Positions 1 through 6,932 of a stretch of DNA of 10,572 bases are shown here, piece by piece. This DNA comes from an uncultured Clostridia bacterium (lineage in GTDB: Bacteria > Bacillota > Clostridia > TANB77 > CAG-508). The stretch lies in the NCBI GenBank assembly GCA_934167135.1, contig CAKPKI010000059.1, forward strand, positions 1-10,572, in the 5' to 3' direction. Within the stretch, counting starts at the first letter, position 1; every line of letters begins with the position of its first letter. Below the pieces are notes generated by a model that was given only the letters and a program-made list of their open reading frames with translations, was not told the origin of the DNA and did no database searches. The translations under genes were made by a program, and so were the position numbers.

Positions 1-858
1 ACATACGGAAATGCAGAGTATTATAGTGAAAAAGTAGGAACTTTGAATGTAGTAAATTCAAATCCTACTTTTTCTAATTTTGTTTATGAAGATATAAATT
101 CTAAAACAATAGCATTAACAGGAAATAATCAGTATATCATAAAGGGATATAGCAATGTAAGGGCAACAATTTCAACAGCCAATAAAGCGGTTGCAAAAAA
201 TTATGCTTCAATGTCTAAATATAGATTTGTTATTGCAAGTAGTCAAGTTGATGTAAACTATTCATCTACAGCAAATGTACAAGCTACTATAAATGCGGTT
301 AAGAGCAATATATTTACAATGTATGCAATTGATAGTAGAGGTAATAGTTCATTGAAACAAATATCTCCAGCAAGATATGTTGATTACACTGCAATTACAT
401 TGAACAAAGTAGAAGTAATAAGAGAAAACGGAATTGGTTCAATTTCTACTCTTGCATTCAATGGTTCTATATGGGAAGGCAGTTTTGGAGCTGTATTAAA
501 TGAAATAAAAAGTTGTACTTATAGATATAAAGAAACAACATCTAATACTTGGAAAACAGGAACAACCAATTTGACCCCTACAAGAAATGGTAAAACATTT
601 AGCTTTTCAGGACAAATAAAAGGTGACTTGGGGGCGAAAGGGTTTGATATCAATAAAAGTTATGATGTTGAGATCACTATATCAGATAAGTTAACAACAG
701 CAACATACGATTTTATATTAGGAAGCGGAAAGCCAGGAATAGCAATAACAAAAAATGGAGTTGCAATAAATGGAATGTATAGAGAAAGCATTGGAGGAGC
801 TTTACAAATATGGAATGGTGATGTGTATTTAGATGGAAAAAAAATAAATTTTAGTTAG
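1..858 (+). CDS. Phage tail/minor structural protein (DUF859-like), 5' end outside window
   Basis: The frame is open from base 1, so the gene starts upstream and only its last 285 codons are visible. The product is rich in Ser, Thr and Asn, has no membrane segment, and shows the alternating beta-strand character of phage tail or host-contact proteins. The C-terminal part (GKPGIAITKNGVAINGMY, then GGALQIWNGDVYLDGKKI) resembles the end of DUF859-type siphovirus structural proteins, which finish in a short beta module of this kind. The stop overlaps the AGGAGG ribosome binding site of the tail-fibre gene 12 bases downstream, so the two are probably cotranscribed. The family name comes from memory of the motif, without a search; a structural role at the phage tip is inferred from that and from the neighbouring DGR target and lysis genes. 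Confidence 0.7.
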   Translation, partial: TYGNAEYYSEKVGTLNVVNSNPTFSNFVYEDINSKTIALTGNNQYIIKGYSNVRATISTANKAVAKNYASMSKYRFVIASSQVDVNYSSTANVQATINAVKSNIFTMYAIDSRGNSSLKQISPARYVDYTAITLNKVEVIRENGIGSISTLAFNGSIWEGSFGAVLNEIKSCTYRYKETTSNTWKTGTTNLTPTRNGKTFSFSGQIKGDLGAKGFDINKSYDVEITISDKLTTATYDFILGSGKPGIAITKNGVAINGMYRESIGGALQIWNGDVYLDGKKINFS

Positions 859-870
859 GAGGATTTTAAA

Positions 871-2553
871 ATGGCATTATGGACAAGCTTTTTAAATTTA
901 TTTAAATGGGATACTAACAATAGTGAAGACCTAGATTCAAATTTTGATGTTGATAAAGCATTAAATGATAACTGGACGAAAATAGACAATGGAGTAAAGA
1001 AAGTTAGTGATGAAAAAGTTGATAAAGTAACAGGAAAGGGATTAAGTACAAATGATTATACAACAGCTGAAAAAAACAAATTAGCAGGCTTAAGTAATTA
1101 TAATGATACAGCAGTAAAAAATGATATTTCAACAAATAAAAATAATATATCAAAAAACACTACTGATATAACAACTTTAAAGGGAAATATAACAACGATA
1201 AATAATAAATTAGACAATATAGCTTCAACTAGAGGTCATATTTATACAATAAGAAGAAAAATATCAAATAATACATCTGCAGCTTGGGAAAGGTTAGATG
1301 ATGCAGTAGGATTAATAGCAAATGCAACAAAAAATGGAGGGACTGTGCAAAACGATTTTGATAATCTTTCTCCTTGGAAGGATATCATATCATTTAACTT
1401 GGATCTGGAAACAGGAAAGAAAAAAGCATATTATGGAGATGCGGATTTTGCTTTTGATGGAAGCAATGGAGATGTATATACACATATCCCTACTTTTTGG
1501 ATAAAAATATGGCAAGAAAATGATTATTGGTATATATCAATTGCTGATTACAACAAAGCTGATTATAAAGAAATTAAAGAATTTGATATTGCAAGATACT
1601 TAACTGGAATAGGAACAGATGGTAAATTGCATAGTTATAGTGGATTAGCAGGAGCAGATTTTAAAAACATAAAACAATATAGAACATTAGTACAAGGCCT
1701 TGGAAGCGACTATTGCTTATTAGATTGGAGATATTTTGCTATACAGTGTTTATATCTAGTGGAATATGCAAGTTTTAATTCACAATCAACACTTGGAAAT
1801 GGTTGTTCTGCTATGAGACATAATAACGGAGATGTAGCTTTACTTGCAGAATCTAATACTAATAGAATTATAGTAAATACATCAGCAGGAAATTCATTTG
1901 TAGTAGGCCAACAAGTAAGAATTGGGTCATACGATAGTGCATCATCTGTTATAAAAACTATAACAGCAATAAATAGTTATACTGAAGGAGAAACAAATGC
2001 AAAAGAAATTGTATTTGATGGAGACCCTATTGCTAGTATAACATTAACAACTACAATATGGACTTGTGTTCAATCAGCAGGTCAATGTGACTCATTAGGA
2101 ATGAAATCAGGATGCTTAATAAATGATAATAAACACAATGTTATATATAGAGGTATAGAAGGAATACATTCAAATATATTTATGTTTGTGGATGGAATAA
2201 ATATCAAGGATTGTCAGGCATACATTTGCTATGATCCAGCACAATATGTAAGTGATAAATTTGAAGCACCTTATGAAAAATTAGGATATGTAAATTCTAA
2301 AAAAGAAGGTTGGACAAAAGATTTAGGTTTTGACATAAATCATCCACTAATACAACTACCAACAGAAATAGGGGCAAATAGCAGTACAGGAACAACGGAT
2401 TATTATTGGTGTTCTGCAACTGGAAATAGGGTTGCTCGTGTGGGCGGTGCTTCGCTCAATGGTACTGGCGATGGCTTGTGGTTTTGGCTTTTGTACCATG
2501 ACTCTTCGGTTGCGAATTGGAATTGCGGGGCTCGTGTTCTTAAATACCAGTAA
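871..2553 (+). CDS. DGR-diversified tail fibre / receptor-binding protein with C-type-lectin-like C-terminus
   Basis: A 560-residue protein with AGGAGG at 857-862 as ribosome binding site. Residues 1-60 look like a phage baseplate or fibre attachment region. Residues about 50-75 carry the VDKVTGKGLSTNDYT type repeat common in phage fibres. Residues 75-118 are a polar Asn/Thr/Lys coiled coil. From about 119 to the end lies a Trp/Gly/Tyr-rich domain like the FGE/C-type-lectin folds that display DGR variable residues. The last 40 residues are encoded by the variable repeat; residues 527, 529, 533, 538, 540, 542, 543 and 547 differ from the template, while the scaffold GLW, SS, NWNCGARV is unchanged. 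In known DGR phages such proteins bind the host receptor, and the DGR changes the binding surface. That role here is inferred from the VR/TR pair and the phage context. Confidence 0.88.
   Translation: MALWTSFLNLFKWDTNNSEDLDSNFDVDKALNDNWTKIDNGVKKVSDEKVDKVTGKGLSTNDYTTAEKNKLAGLSNYNDTAVKNDISTNKNNISKNTTDITTLKGNITTINNKLDNIASTRGHIYTIRRKISNNTSAAWERLDDAVGLIANATKNGGTVQNDFDNLSPWKDIISFNLDLETGKKKAYYGDADFAFDGSNGDVYTHIPTFWIKIWQENDYWYISIADYNKADYKEIKEFDIARYLTGIGTDGKLHSYSGLAGADFKNIKQYRTLVQGLGSDYCLLDWRYFAIQCLYLVEYASFNSQSTLGNGCSAMRHNNGDVALLAESNTNRIIVNTSAGNSFVVGQQVRIGSYDSASSVIKTITAINSYTEGETNAKEIVFDGDPIASITLTTTIWTCVQSAGQCDSLGMKSGCLINDNKHNVIYRGIEGIHSNIFMFVDGINIKDCQAYICYDPAQYVSDKFEAPYEKLGYVNSKKEGWTKDLGFDINHPLIQLPTEIGANSSTGTTDYYWCSATGNRVARVGGASLNGTGDGLWFWLLYHDSSVANWNCGARVLKYQ
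2427..2538 (+). repeat. DGR variable repeat (VR)
   Basis: 112 bp that align without gaps to 2689-2800 at a constant offset of 262. There are 13 differences, at 2449, 2450, 2455, 2456, 2467, 2468, 2483, 2488, 2489, 2494, 2497, 2509 and 2510, and in every case the template base is A. No non-adenine position differs. The last 28 bases (2511-2538) are identical to the template even at their four adenines, which fits the initiation of mutagenic homology at the 3' end. The first mismatch beyond the repeat is C2539 against T2801. Confidence 0.97.
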
Positions 2554-2555
2554 AG

Positions 2556-2583
2556 TGGGGGTCTGGGGGCGACCAGCCTCCCA
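2556..2583 (+). other. GC-rich hairpin downstream of VR
   Basis: Arms 2556-2566 and 2573-2583 pair over 11 positions with one G-T wobble (2560/2579) and one mismatch (2562/2577), around the six-base loop GGGCGA. It starts three bases after the stop codon and 17 bases after the end of VR. There is no T-run after it, so it is a poor intrinsic terminator. In the Bordetella phage DGR a hairpin or cruciform just after VR promotes retrohoming, and this element sits in the equivalent place. The GC content stands out sharply from the surrounding AT-rich DNA. Confidence 0.6.
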
Positions 2584-2590
2584 GTTAACC

Positions 2591-2638
2591 TAACTATTTT
2601 GTAGAGTAGTTATTTTTTTATTTTTATTTTAGTATAAT
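2591..2638 (+). promoter_or_regulatory. DGR promoter with inverted-repeat box TAACTA-N10-TAGTTA
   Basis: The box has half sites at 2591-2596 and 2607-2612. A TATAAT -10 hexamer lies at 2633-2638, 20 bases after the box, with only a weak -35 (TTATTT, 2610-2615) overlapping the right half site. It lies between VR and TR, so it would start the TR-spacer-RT transcript near 2645. The same box occurs at 7011-7032 and 7315-7336. The regulator is unknown; the HTH gene at 6687-6932 is the obvious local candidate. Confidence 0.6.
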
Positions 2639-2644
2639 ATTTGG

Positions 2645-2938
2645 CAATGGGATTTGATGTGTAGGAGTTCTAGCATTTGCTTCTCGTTTAGGGTTGCTCG
2701 TGTGGGCGGTAATTCGAACAATGGTACTAACGATGGCTTGTGGTATTGGAATTTGAACAATGACTCTTCGAATGCGAATTGGAATTGCGGGGCTCGTGTT
2801 TTTATTTTTGAAAATAATAATTTATTATTACACATCATTTTCCACAGCCCTTGCTGAAAATTAGTCGAACTGGACTGGCCTAGTAGTTTCTTTTAAATGA
2901 AAAGTCGGTAGACAAAAATAAGATAACCAGGAGTAAAA
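2645..2938 (+). ncRNA. DGR template RNA (TR plus spacer to RT)
   Basis: Region transcribed from the presumed promoter at 2633 through the template repeat to the start of the reverse transcriptase. It has no convincing gene: the open frame across it only reflects the coding-like template. The 138-base spacer after TR holds short inverted repeats (AATAATAA 2813-2820 with TTATTATT 2822-2829; CAGC/GCTG near 2844-2855). In studied DGRs the RNA just downstream of TR is needed for priming and cDNA synthesis. The 5' end is estimated from the -10 position. Confidence 0.55.
2689..2800 (+). repeat. DGR template repeat (TR)
   Basis: 112-bp invariant donor for the VR at 2427-2538. Read in the VR frame it has ten AAY (Asn) codons, the preferred DGR design because adenine changes in AAY give many amino acids and no stop codons. 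It contains 24 adenines in the region 2711-2785, of which 13 are changed in VR. It lies 138 bases before the reverse transcriptase start, the usual order VR, TR, RT. Confidence 0.96.
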
Positions 2939-4004
2939 ATGAAAACAGCTAAAAATATTTATCCTAAAATAATTGATAAAAACAATATATATAAAGCTAT
3001 GCTTAATGCTTCAAAAGGTAAAAAACAAAGAGAAAATGTAAGTCAAGTAATAAATAATAGTGTATTTTATGTTGAGGAAATATATAAAAAACTTTCAACA
3101 AAAACATATAAACCAAAGCCTTATGTAGAAATGAAAATTCATGATGGAGTAAGAAAAAAAGAGAGAATTATATATAAACCATGTTTTTATCCTGATCAAA
3201 TTGTTCATTGGGCTTTAATGCAACAAATACAACCACTTATAATGAAGGGAATGTATGAATATTGCTGTGGCTCAGTAAAAAATAGAGGAATAATGCATGG
3301 GATGAAATATTTGAAGAAAATACTTGTGAGAGATAGAAAAAATACTAAATACTGTTTGAAATTAGATATTAAAAAGTTTTATCCAAGTATAGATAAACAA
3401 ATATTAAAAAATAAATTTTTGCGAATTATAAAAGATAGGGACACTTTGGATTTAATAGATATTATTATAGATAGTACAGAAAGTGGAGTTCCAATACGGA
3501 AATTATACCAGTCAATGGTTTGCAAATTTCTTTTTACAAGATTTGGATCATTATATTAAAGAGGAGTTGAAAGTTCCATATTATTTAAGATATATGGATG
3601 ATATGGTGCTATTTCATAGAAATAAAAAGGAATTGCATAAAATAAAAGACAAAATAGAAATATTTTTAAAACAAGAAAAATTGACACTAAAAGAAAATTG
3701 GCAATTATTTAAAGTTGATTCAAGACCACTTGATTTTTTAGGGTATAGGTTTTATAGAGGATACACTACTTTACGAAAAAGTAATTTTTTGAGAATAAAA
3801 AGAAGATACAAAAAGATTTATAAAAAAAATAATATTAGTTATACGGATGCTAGTGCATCTCTAAGTTATTATGGGTGGCTAAAACATTGCAATTCATATA
3901 ACTTTAATCAAAAATATGTCAAACCCTATGTGGATTTGAACAAATGCAAGGGAGTGATTAGAAATGAAAGTAGAAAGCAATTTAAGACCAGAAAACAAAT
4001 TTGA
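2939..4004 (+). pseudogene. DGR reverse transcriptase, interrupted by a one-base frameshift
   Basis: The start ATG at 2939 follows CAGGAG (2928-2933). The first frame runs to a stop at 3559; true homology ends at Ile186 (codon 3494-3496). The remainder continues in the next frame from Gly 3498-3500 to the stop at 4004. Removing the extra C at 3497 restores SGVPI-GNYTSQWFANF and a 354-residue protein of normal DGR RT length. Visible motifs are LDIKKFYPSID with catalytic Asp143, the DGR-type GNYTSQW, RYMDD (catalytic Asp pair at 220-221 of the repaired protein) and FLGYRFY. The enzyme would copy TR RNA with adenine infidelity to diversify the tail fibre. The break separates Asp143 from the YMDD pair, so an untreated product would be inactive. 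It may be a real mutation, a sequencing error or a programmed +1 shift (the next codon is CGG, rare in this DNA). Confidence 0.9.
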
Positions 4005-4491
4005 AATAGAAAATATTATTAACGGAAAATGTGACATAGTATTTTTTGACAATGTTCAAGAAATAGAAGCAACAGAGGAAAATGAAAAAAAGTATTCATT
4101 TGATACATATAGATTAAAAGCAAATTATAGAGATGAATTAGAAAAAGAATTAAATGATGAAGTTGAAAAATACAAAGAATGGTTACAATTGGCAAAAGAT
4201 ACAGAATTTAATGAATTGGCAACAATAATCAGAGAAAAAAGAAATAAATTATTACAAGAAAGTGATAAATATATGTGCCTAGATAGACTTGGGATAGAAA
4301 TACCTGAAAATATAACTACAGGGACTATTATATCAGTGGTAAAGAAATTCTTTGAAGGATTAGGAGAATCAATCAATGGAAATTATGCAAAATATAGACA
4401 AGCACTAAGAGACATAACAAAACAGGAGGGTTTTCCATATAATGTTGAATTTCCTATTGAACCAAATACTAATGATGAAAGAGAGGAATAA
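3964..4491 (+). CDS. Hypothetical phage protein
   Basis: 175 residues, acidic, without a signal peptide or membrane segment. The start is set by AAGGGAG at 3948-3954, nine bases upstream. It overlaps the last 41 bases of the RT gene, so it may be translationally coupled to it. Residues about 55-105 are charged and probably helical (EKELNDEVEKYKEW, then IIREKRNKLLQ). The tail PYNVEFPIEPN is Pro-rich. I do not recognise the family. Its position between tail fibre/DGR and lysis genes suggests a small tail-associated or fibre-assembly protein, but this rests on location only. It is too acidic and too long to be a convincing Avd, the small basic helical DGR accessory protein. Confidence 0.6.
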   Translation: MKVESNLRPENKFEIENIINGKCDIVFFDNVQEIEATEENEKKYSFDTYRLKANYRDELEKELNDEVEKYKEWLQLAKDTEFNELATIIREKRNKLLQESDKYMCLDRLGIEIPENITTGTIISVVKKFFEGLGESINGNYAKYRQALRDITKQEGFPYNVEFPIEPNTNDEREE

Positions 4492-4494
4492 AAT

Positions 4495-4791
4495 GTGGAA
4501 GAGTTTGCAAACTTAATATTTAATTATGGAGGAACTGTCGTTTTGGCAGCTCTTTTTATTTATATTTTTATTGCTGATAGGAAAGACAAAAAAGAGGAAA
4601 AAGAAAATAATACACAAGTCTTAAAAGAACTTTCTAATTCAAATAATAATATAGCAGAAAGTCTTAATCTATTAAAAACAAGTATTGATAATAATACAGC
4701 AGAATATAGACAACACGATGATAGAGCAATTCAACAATTTAGTAATATCAATGAAAAATTAATAAGAATTGAAGATAAATTAGGTAAATAG
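4495..4791 (+). CDS. Small membrane protein with N-terminal TM and coiled-coil tail, holin-like
   Basis: 98 residues starting with GTG; GAGAGG at 4481-4486 is the ribosome binding site, and an ATG two bases earlier opens only a seven-codon frame. Residues 11-27 form one hydrophobic segment (TVVLAALFIYIFIA), followed by a Lys/Glu-rich stretch and a heptad-like polar helix to the end. This one-TM-plus-helix plan resembles the BhlA/UviB and XhlA-type proteins found in lysis cassettes of Gram-positive phages. It starts three bases after the previous stop, and the next gene follows at once, so the genes form an operon leading to the endolysin. It may be a holin or a holin accessory; the sequence cannot decide. 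Confidence 0.6.
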   Translation: MEEFANLIFNYGGTVVLAALFIYIFIADRKDKKEEKENNTQVLKELSNSNNNIAESLNLLKTSIDNNTAEYRQHDDRAIQQFSNINEKLIRIEDKLGK

Positions 4792-4801
4792 GAGGTCTAT
4801 T

Positions 4802-4972
4802 ATGAAAGATAAAATTGCAAAATTAATTAATGTAAAAAGTTTAGTAACTTTAGTATTAACTTTAGTTGTAGCTTATAAGGCTATAATGGGACAAATGGAT
4901 ATTGAACAAATATATTTAATGATTATAGCATTTTACTTTGGAACTCAATTAAAAGAAAATAAAACAGAATAA
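4802..4972 (+). CDS. Small phage holin candidate (56 residues)
   Basis: ATG preceded by AGGAGGT at 4790-4796, which overlaps the stop of the gene before. The product has a basic N-terminus (MKDKIAKLINVK), a hydrophobic segment at residues 13-30 (SLVTLVLTLVVAYKAIMG), a short turn with MDIEQ, and a second hydrophobic segment at 36-47 ending in AFYFGTQ, then a charged tail. Two short membrane spans with a charged C-terminus are typical of small holins, and the AFYFGTQ ending is common in clostridial phage holin-like proteins. A holin would form membrane lesions that let the endolysin reach the wall. Function is inferred from topology and from the endolysin downstream. Confidence 0.7.
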   Translation: MKDKIAKLINVKSLVTLVLTLVVAYKAIMGQMDIEQIYLMIIAFYFGTQLKENKTE

Positions 4973-4994
4973 TACAAAATGTATCAAAATTAAG

Positions 4995-5024
4995 AAACTT
5001 TTATGTGAAATAGGGTAAAAGTTT
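4995..5024 (+). other. Inverted repeat downstream of holin
   Basis: Nine-base perfect arms at 4995-5003 and 5016-5024 (AAACTTTTA / TAAAAGTTT) around a 12-base loop, 22 bases after the holin stop. No clear T-run follows. It could be an RNA stem that limits expression of the endolysin or protects the upstream mRNA. Confidence 0.35.
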
Positions 5025-5043
5025 TCCGTTTTATATCAAATAC

Positions 5044-5080
5044 AGGAAGAAAAATAAAAATTCTTCCTATATTATTTTTA
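5044..5080 (+). terminator. Terminator-like hairpin between holin and endolysin
   Basis: Eight-base arms AGGAAGAA (5044-5051) and TTCTTCCT (5061-5068), nine-base loop, then the T-rich but interrupted tail ATATTATTTTTA. It lies inside the lysis cassette, ahead of the endolysin, so it could be a partial terminator that lowers lysin expression. Confidence 0.45.
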
Positions 5081-5100
5081 TGTAGAAAGGTGGAATTTTT

Positions 5101-5172
5101 ATGGAAGAAAATGAAAATCTAGGAAACGGAGAAAGTCAAAGAGATGAAAAAGAATTTGGAGGTAATGAATAA
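5101..5172 (+). CDS. 23-residue leader-like ORF overlapping the endolysin start
   Basis: A short, very acidic peptide (MEENENLGNGESQRDEKEF, then GGNE) with AAAGGTGG upstream at 5087-5094. Its stop TAA shares one base with the ATG of the endolysin (TAATG), and its last codons contain the endolysin ribosome binding site GGAGGT (5158-5163). This is a classic translational-coupling arrangement. It has no recognisable domain; its value may lie in being translated. It is too short for codon statistics, so the call depends on the ribosome binding site and the overlap. Confidence 0.45.
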   Translation: MEENENLGNGESQRDEKEFGGNE

Positions 5173-6239
5173 TGAGAGGAATAGATGTTTCAGCCCATCA
5201 GGGTAATATTAATTGGGATGCAGTAAAAGCATCAGGAATTGAATTTGCTATAATTAGAATAAGTTATGGACAAAATTCAGTTGATTCAAAAGCAATAAGA
5301 AATATTGAAGAATGTATTAGGGTAGGAATGCCATTTGGTGTATATGTATATTCTTATGCATTAAATGTAAATAATGCTATGAATGAAGCAAATTTGGTTA
5401 TTAAGACTTTAGCACCTTATAAAAATAAAATAAAATTTCCAGTAATCATTGATATGGAAGATGCAGATGGGTATAAAACAAGAAATGGTATGCCATCAAA
5501 TGAAACCTTAATTGATATATGCGAAAAAGAGTGTTTAATGTTTGAAGAAGCAGGATATTATGCTGCAATTTATGCTTCAAAATCATGGTTTGATACAAAA
5601 TTAAATTCTTCAAGATTAGAGAGATTTGATAAATGGATGGCATGGTGGTCAATGTCTGCTTCATCAAAATTTGATCATAATGCTTATGGATTATGGCAAT
5701 ATACATCAGCAGGAAAGGTTGATGGAATAACTGGAAATGTTGATATGAACGAATCTTTCAAAGATTATCCAACAATGATAAATGCAGAAAGTTCAAATAC
5801 AACACCAACAAAATCTATTGAGGATTTAGCACAAGAGGTTATTAACCAACAATGGGGAAACGGAGACGAGAGAAAACAAAGATTAACTTCAGCAGGTTAT
5901 GATTATAATGCAGTACAAAATAGAGTTAATGAACTTTTAGGTGCATCATCTAAAAAATCTAATGAAGAAATTGCAAACGAAGTTATTGCAGGAAAATGGG
6001 ATGTAGGACAAAATAGAAAAGAAAAATTAACAGCAGCAGGCTATGATTACAATACAATTCAAGCAATAGTTAATAATAAATGTGGGGCAAGTACATCAAC
6101 AAAAAGTTATACTGTAAAAGCAGGTGATACACTATCAGGAATTGGTGCAAAACTAGGAATAAGTTGGAAAACTATTGCAGATAAAAATGGAATAAAATCA
6201 CCTTATACAATATATCCTGGACAAATATTGAAATATTAG
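5172..6239 (+). CDS. Endolysin: GH25 muramidase with two CW_7 repeats and LysM
   Basis: 355 residues, no signal peptide, so it needs a holin for export. Residues 1-200 are a GH25 lysozyme: GIDVSAHQG with Asp5, and DMED at 94-97 with Asp94 and the catalytic Glu96. Residues 215-257 and 263-305 are two CW_7 (Cpl-7) wall-binding repeats, sharing EVI-W-R-LTAAGYDYN. Residues 311-355 are a LysM domain (SYTVKAGDTLSGIGAKLGIS). It would cleave the MurNAc-GlcNAc bond of peptidoglycan to release phage. The start ATG overlaps the stop of the 23-residue ORF and has GGAGGT eight bases upstream. Domain order is normal for Gram-positive phages, though CW_7 together with LysM in one lysin is less usual. A terminator follows at 6278. 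Confidence 0.95.
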   Translation: MRGIDVSAHQGNINWDAVKASGIEFAIIRISYGQNSVDSKAIRNIEECIRVGMPFGVYVYSYALNVNNAMNEANLVIKTLAPYKNKIKFPVIIDMEDADGYKTRNGMPSNETLIDICEKECLMFEEAGYYAAIYASKSWFDTKLNSSRLERFDKWMAWWSMSASSKFDHNAYGLWQYTSAGKVDGITGNVDMNESFKDYPTMINAESSNTTPTKSIEDLAQEVINQQWGNGDERKQRLTSAGYDYNAVQNRVNELLGASSKKSNEEIANEVIAGKWDVGQNRKEKLTAAGYDYNTIQAIVNNKCGASTSTKSYTVKAGDTLSGIGAKLGISWKTIADKNGIKSPYTIYPGQILKY

Positions 6240-6277
6240 GGGTATATAACTTATCTAATTAAAAATAAAAATCGCTT

Positions 6278-6305
6278 AAATCGAAACCTCGTGGCTCGAT
6301 TTTTT
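6278..6305 (+). terminator. Intrinsic terminator after the endolysin
   Basis: Arms AAATCGA (6278-6284) and TCGATTT (6296-6302), with an inner CC/GG pair, followed by TTTTTT at 6300-6305. It ends the late operon. On the minus strand the stem is followed by a less compact T-rich run, so it may also stop the convergent MutS-like gene. Confidence 0.75.
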
Positions 6306-6328
6306 GCAATTTTTATTATTTTTCGGTA

Positions 6329-6712
6329 TTATTGTATATTTTTCAATTTTTGTTGTATAGTATATAATATATCAAATGCTTCTTTAAAAGTAGTATTATT
6401 TAAATCAATACTTTGTATTTTTTTTATAATACTTTCGTAAGAAGATATTTGATTAGAAGATGTTTGATTGGCAATTACTTCATATTTTATATGATGTGCT
6501 TTTAATAAATTAGTGTATTTTTCTAGTTTGGCGACAGGAAATCCACATTTTATTATTTCTGGACTAAGATCCGTTAATTTTAGGCCAAGTGCATTAGAGA
6601 CCACTCGAGCATCTTCATTTAATATATTATAAAATATTCCAACTTTAAATAAATAGACTTTGTTTTTATCTTTTTGTTTTAATTCATTATACTGCTTTAG
6701 TAGTTTGCTCAT
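6329..6712 (-). CDS. MutS domain I-like protein, candidate DGR accessory (MSL)
   Basis: 127 residues. Residues 3-80 follow the mismatch-recognition domain I of MutS: LKQYNELKQ, VYLFKVGIFYNIL, EDARVVSNALGLKLT, KCGFP, LEKYTNLLK. Nothing corresponds to the clamp, core or ATPase domains, so it is a free-standing domain. In bacterial MutS the GDFYE loop inserts a Phe and Glu at mismatches; here it reads GIFYN (25-29), keeping Phe27 but replacing the Glu with Asn. Residues 81-127 are a Ser/Asn linker and a helix. It overlaps the HTH gene by 26 bases and has GGAGG upstream, so the two are one operon. I recall MutS-like proteins listed as DGR accessory genes in surveys; a role in DGR mismatch handling is inferred from this and from co-location. 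Confidence 0.75.
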   Translation of the reverse strand: MSKLLKQYNELKQKDKNKVYLFKVGIFYNILNEDARVVSNALGLKLTDLSPEIIKCGFPVAKLEKYTNLLKAHHIKYEVIANQTSSNQISSYESIIKKIQSIDLNNTTFKEAFDILYTIQQKLKNIQ

Positions 6713-6932
6713 TTTTATCTTTCCTCCTTTTTCCTTTTTTTCTGATAATTATATCTCCAGGTTCGCAATCTAAAATTTCACAAATTCTTTCAAGTGTTTC
6801 AAAATGAATACTTGTAGTTGTGTTATTTATTAAATTAGATAAGGACTGATAACTACCACCCATATTTTTTACAAACCAATATTTACTTTTCTTTTGTTTT
6901 TTTAATAATTGATCTACATTTATACAAATCAT
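6687..6932 (-). CDS. Small Cro/CI-family helix-turn-helix regulator
   Basis: 81 residues. An HTH of the XRE/HTH_26 kind spans about residues 7-62: LLKKQKKSKYWFVKNMGG, then SYQSLSNLIN as recognition helix region, and the typical LERICEILDCEPGDII closing helix. The tail is strongly basic (RKKGKRRKDK). The start has AGGAGGTG (6938-6945 on the plus strand) five bases upstream. It overlaps the MutS-like gene, and the divergent promoter at 7011-7046 lies across a 134-base intergenic region. It could bind the TAACTA-N10-TAGTTA boxes and thereby control the small divergent genes and the DGR; this is inferred from location. Small lone proteins of this family often act as phage or element regulators. 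Confidence 0.8.
   Translation of the reverse strand: MICINVDQLLKKQKKSKYWFVKNMGGSYQSLSNLINNTTTSIHFETLERICEILDCEPGDIIIRKKGKRRKDKNEQTTKAV

Noticed and set aside
2654..2857. Open frame across the template repeat on the plus strand, and one on the opposite strand (2629-2838)
   Set aside because: They mirror the coding-like TR sequence or its complement. TR acts as an RNA template, and neither frame has a ribosome binding site.
2939..4004. RT as a group II intron or retron reverse transcriptase
   Set aside because: The GNYTSQW motif, nearby TR/VR pair and lack of intron or msr/msd structure place it with DGR enzymes.
3964..4491. The hypothetical gene after RT as Avd
   Set aside because: Avd is a shorter basic four-helix protein; this one is acidic, 175 residues, and has a Pro-rich end.
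5815..6090. Direct DNA repeat inside the endolysin gene
   Set aside because: The similarity is at protein level between two CW_7 domains, with much less DNA identity; not a separate repeat element.
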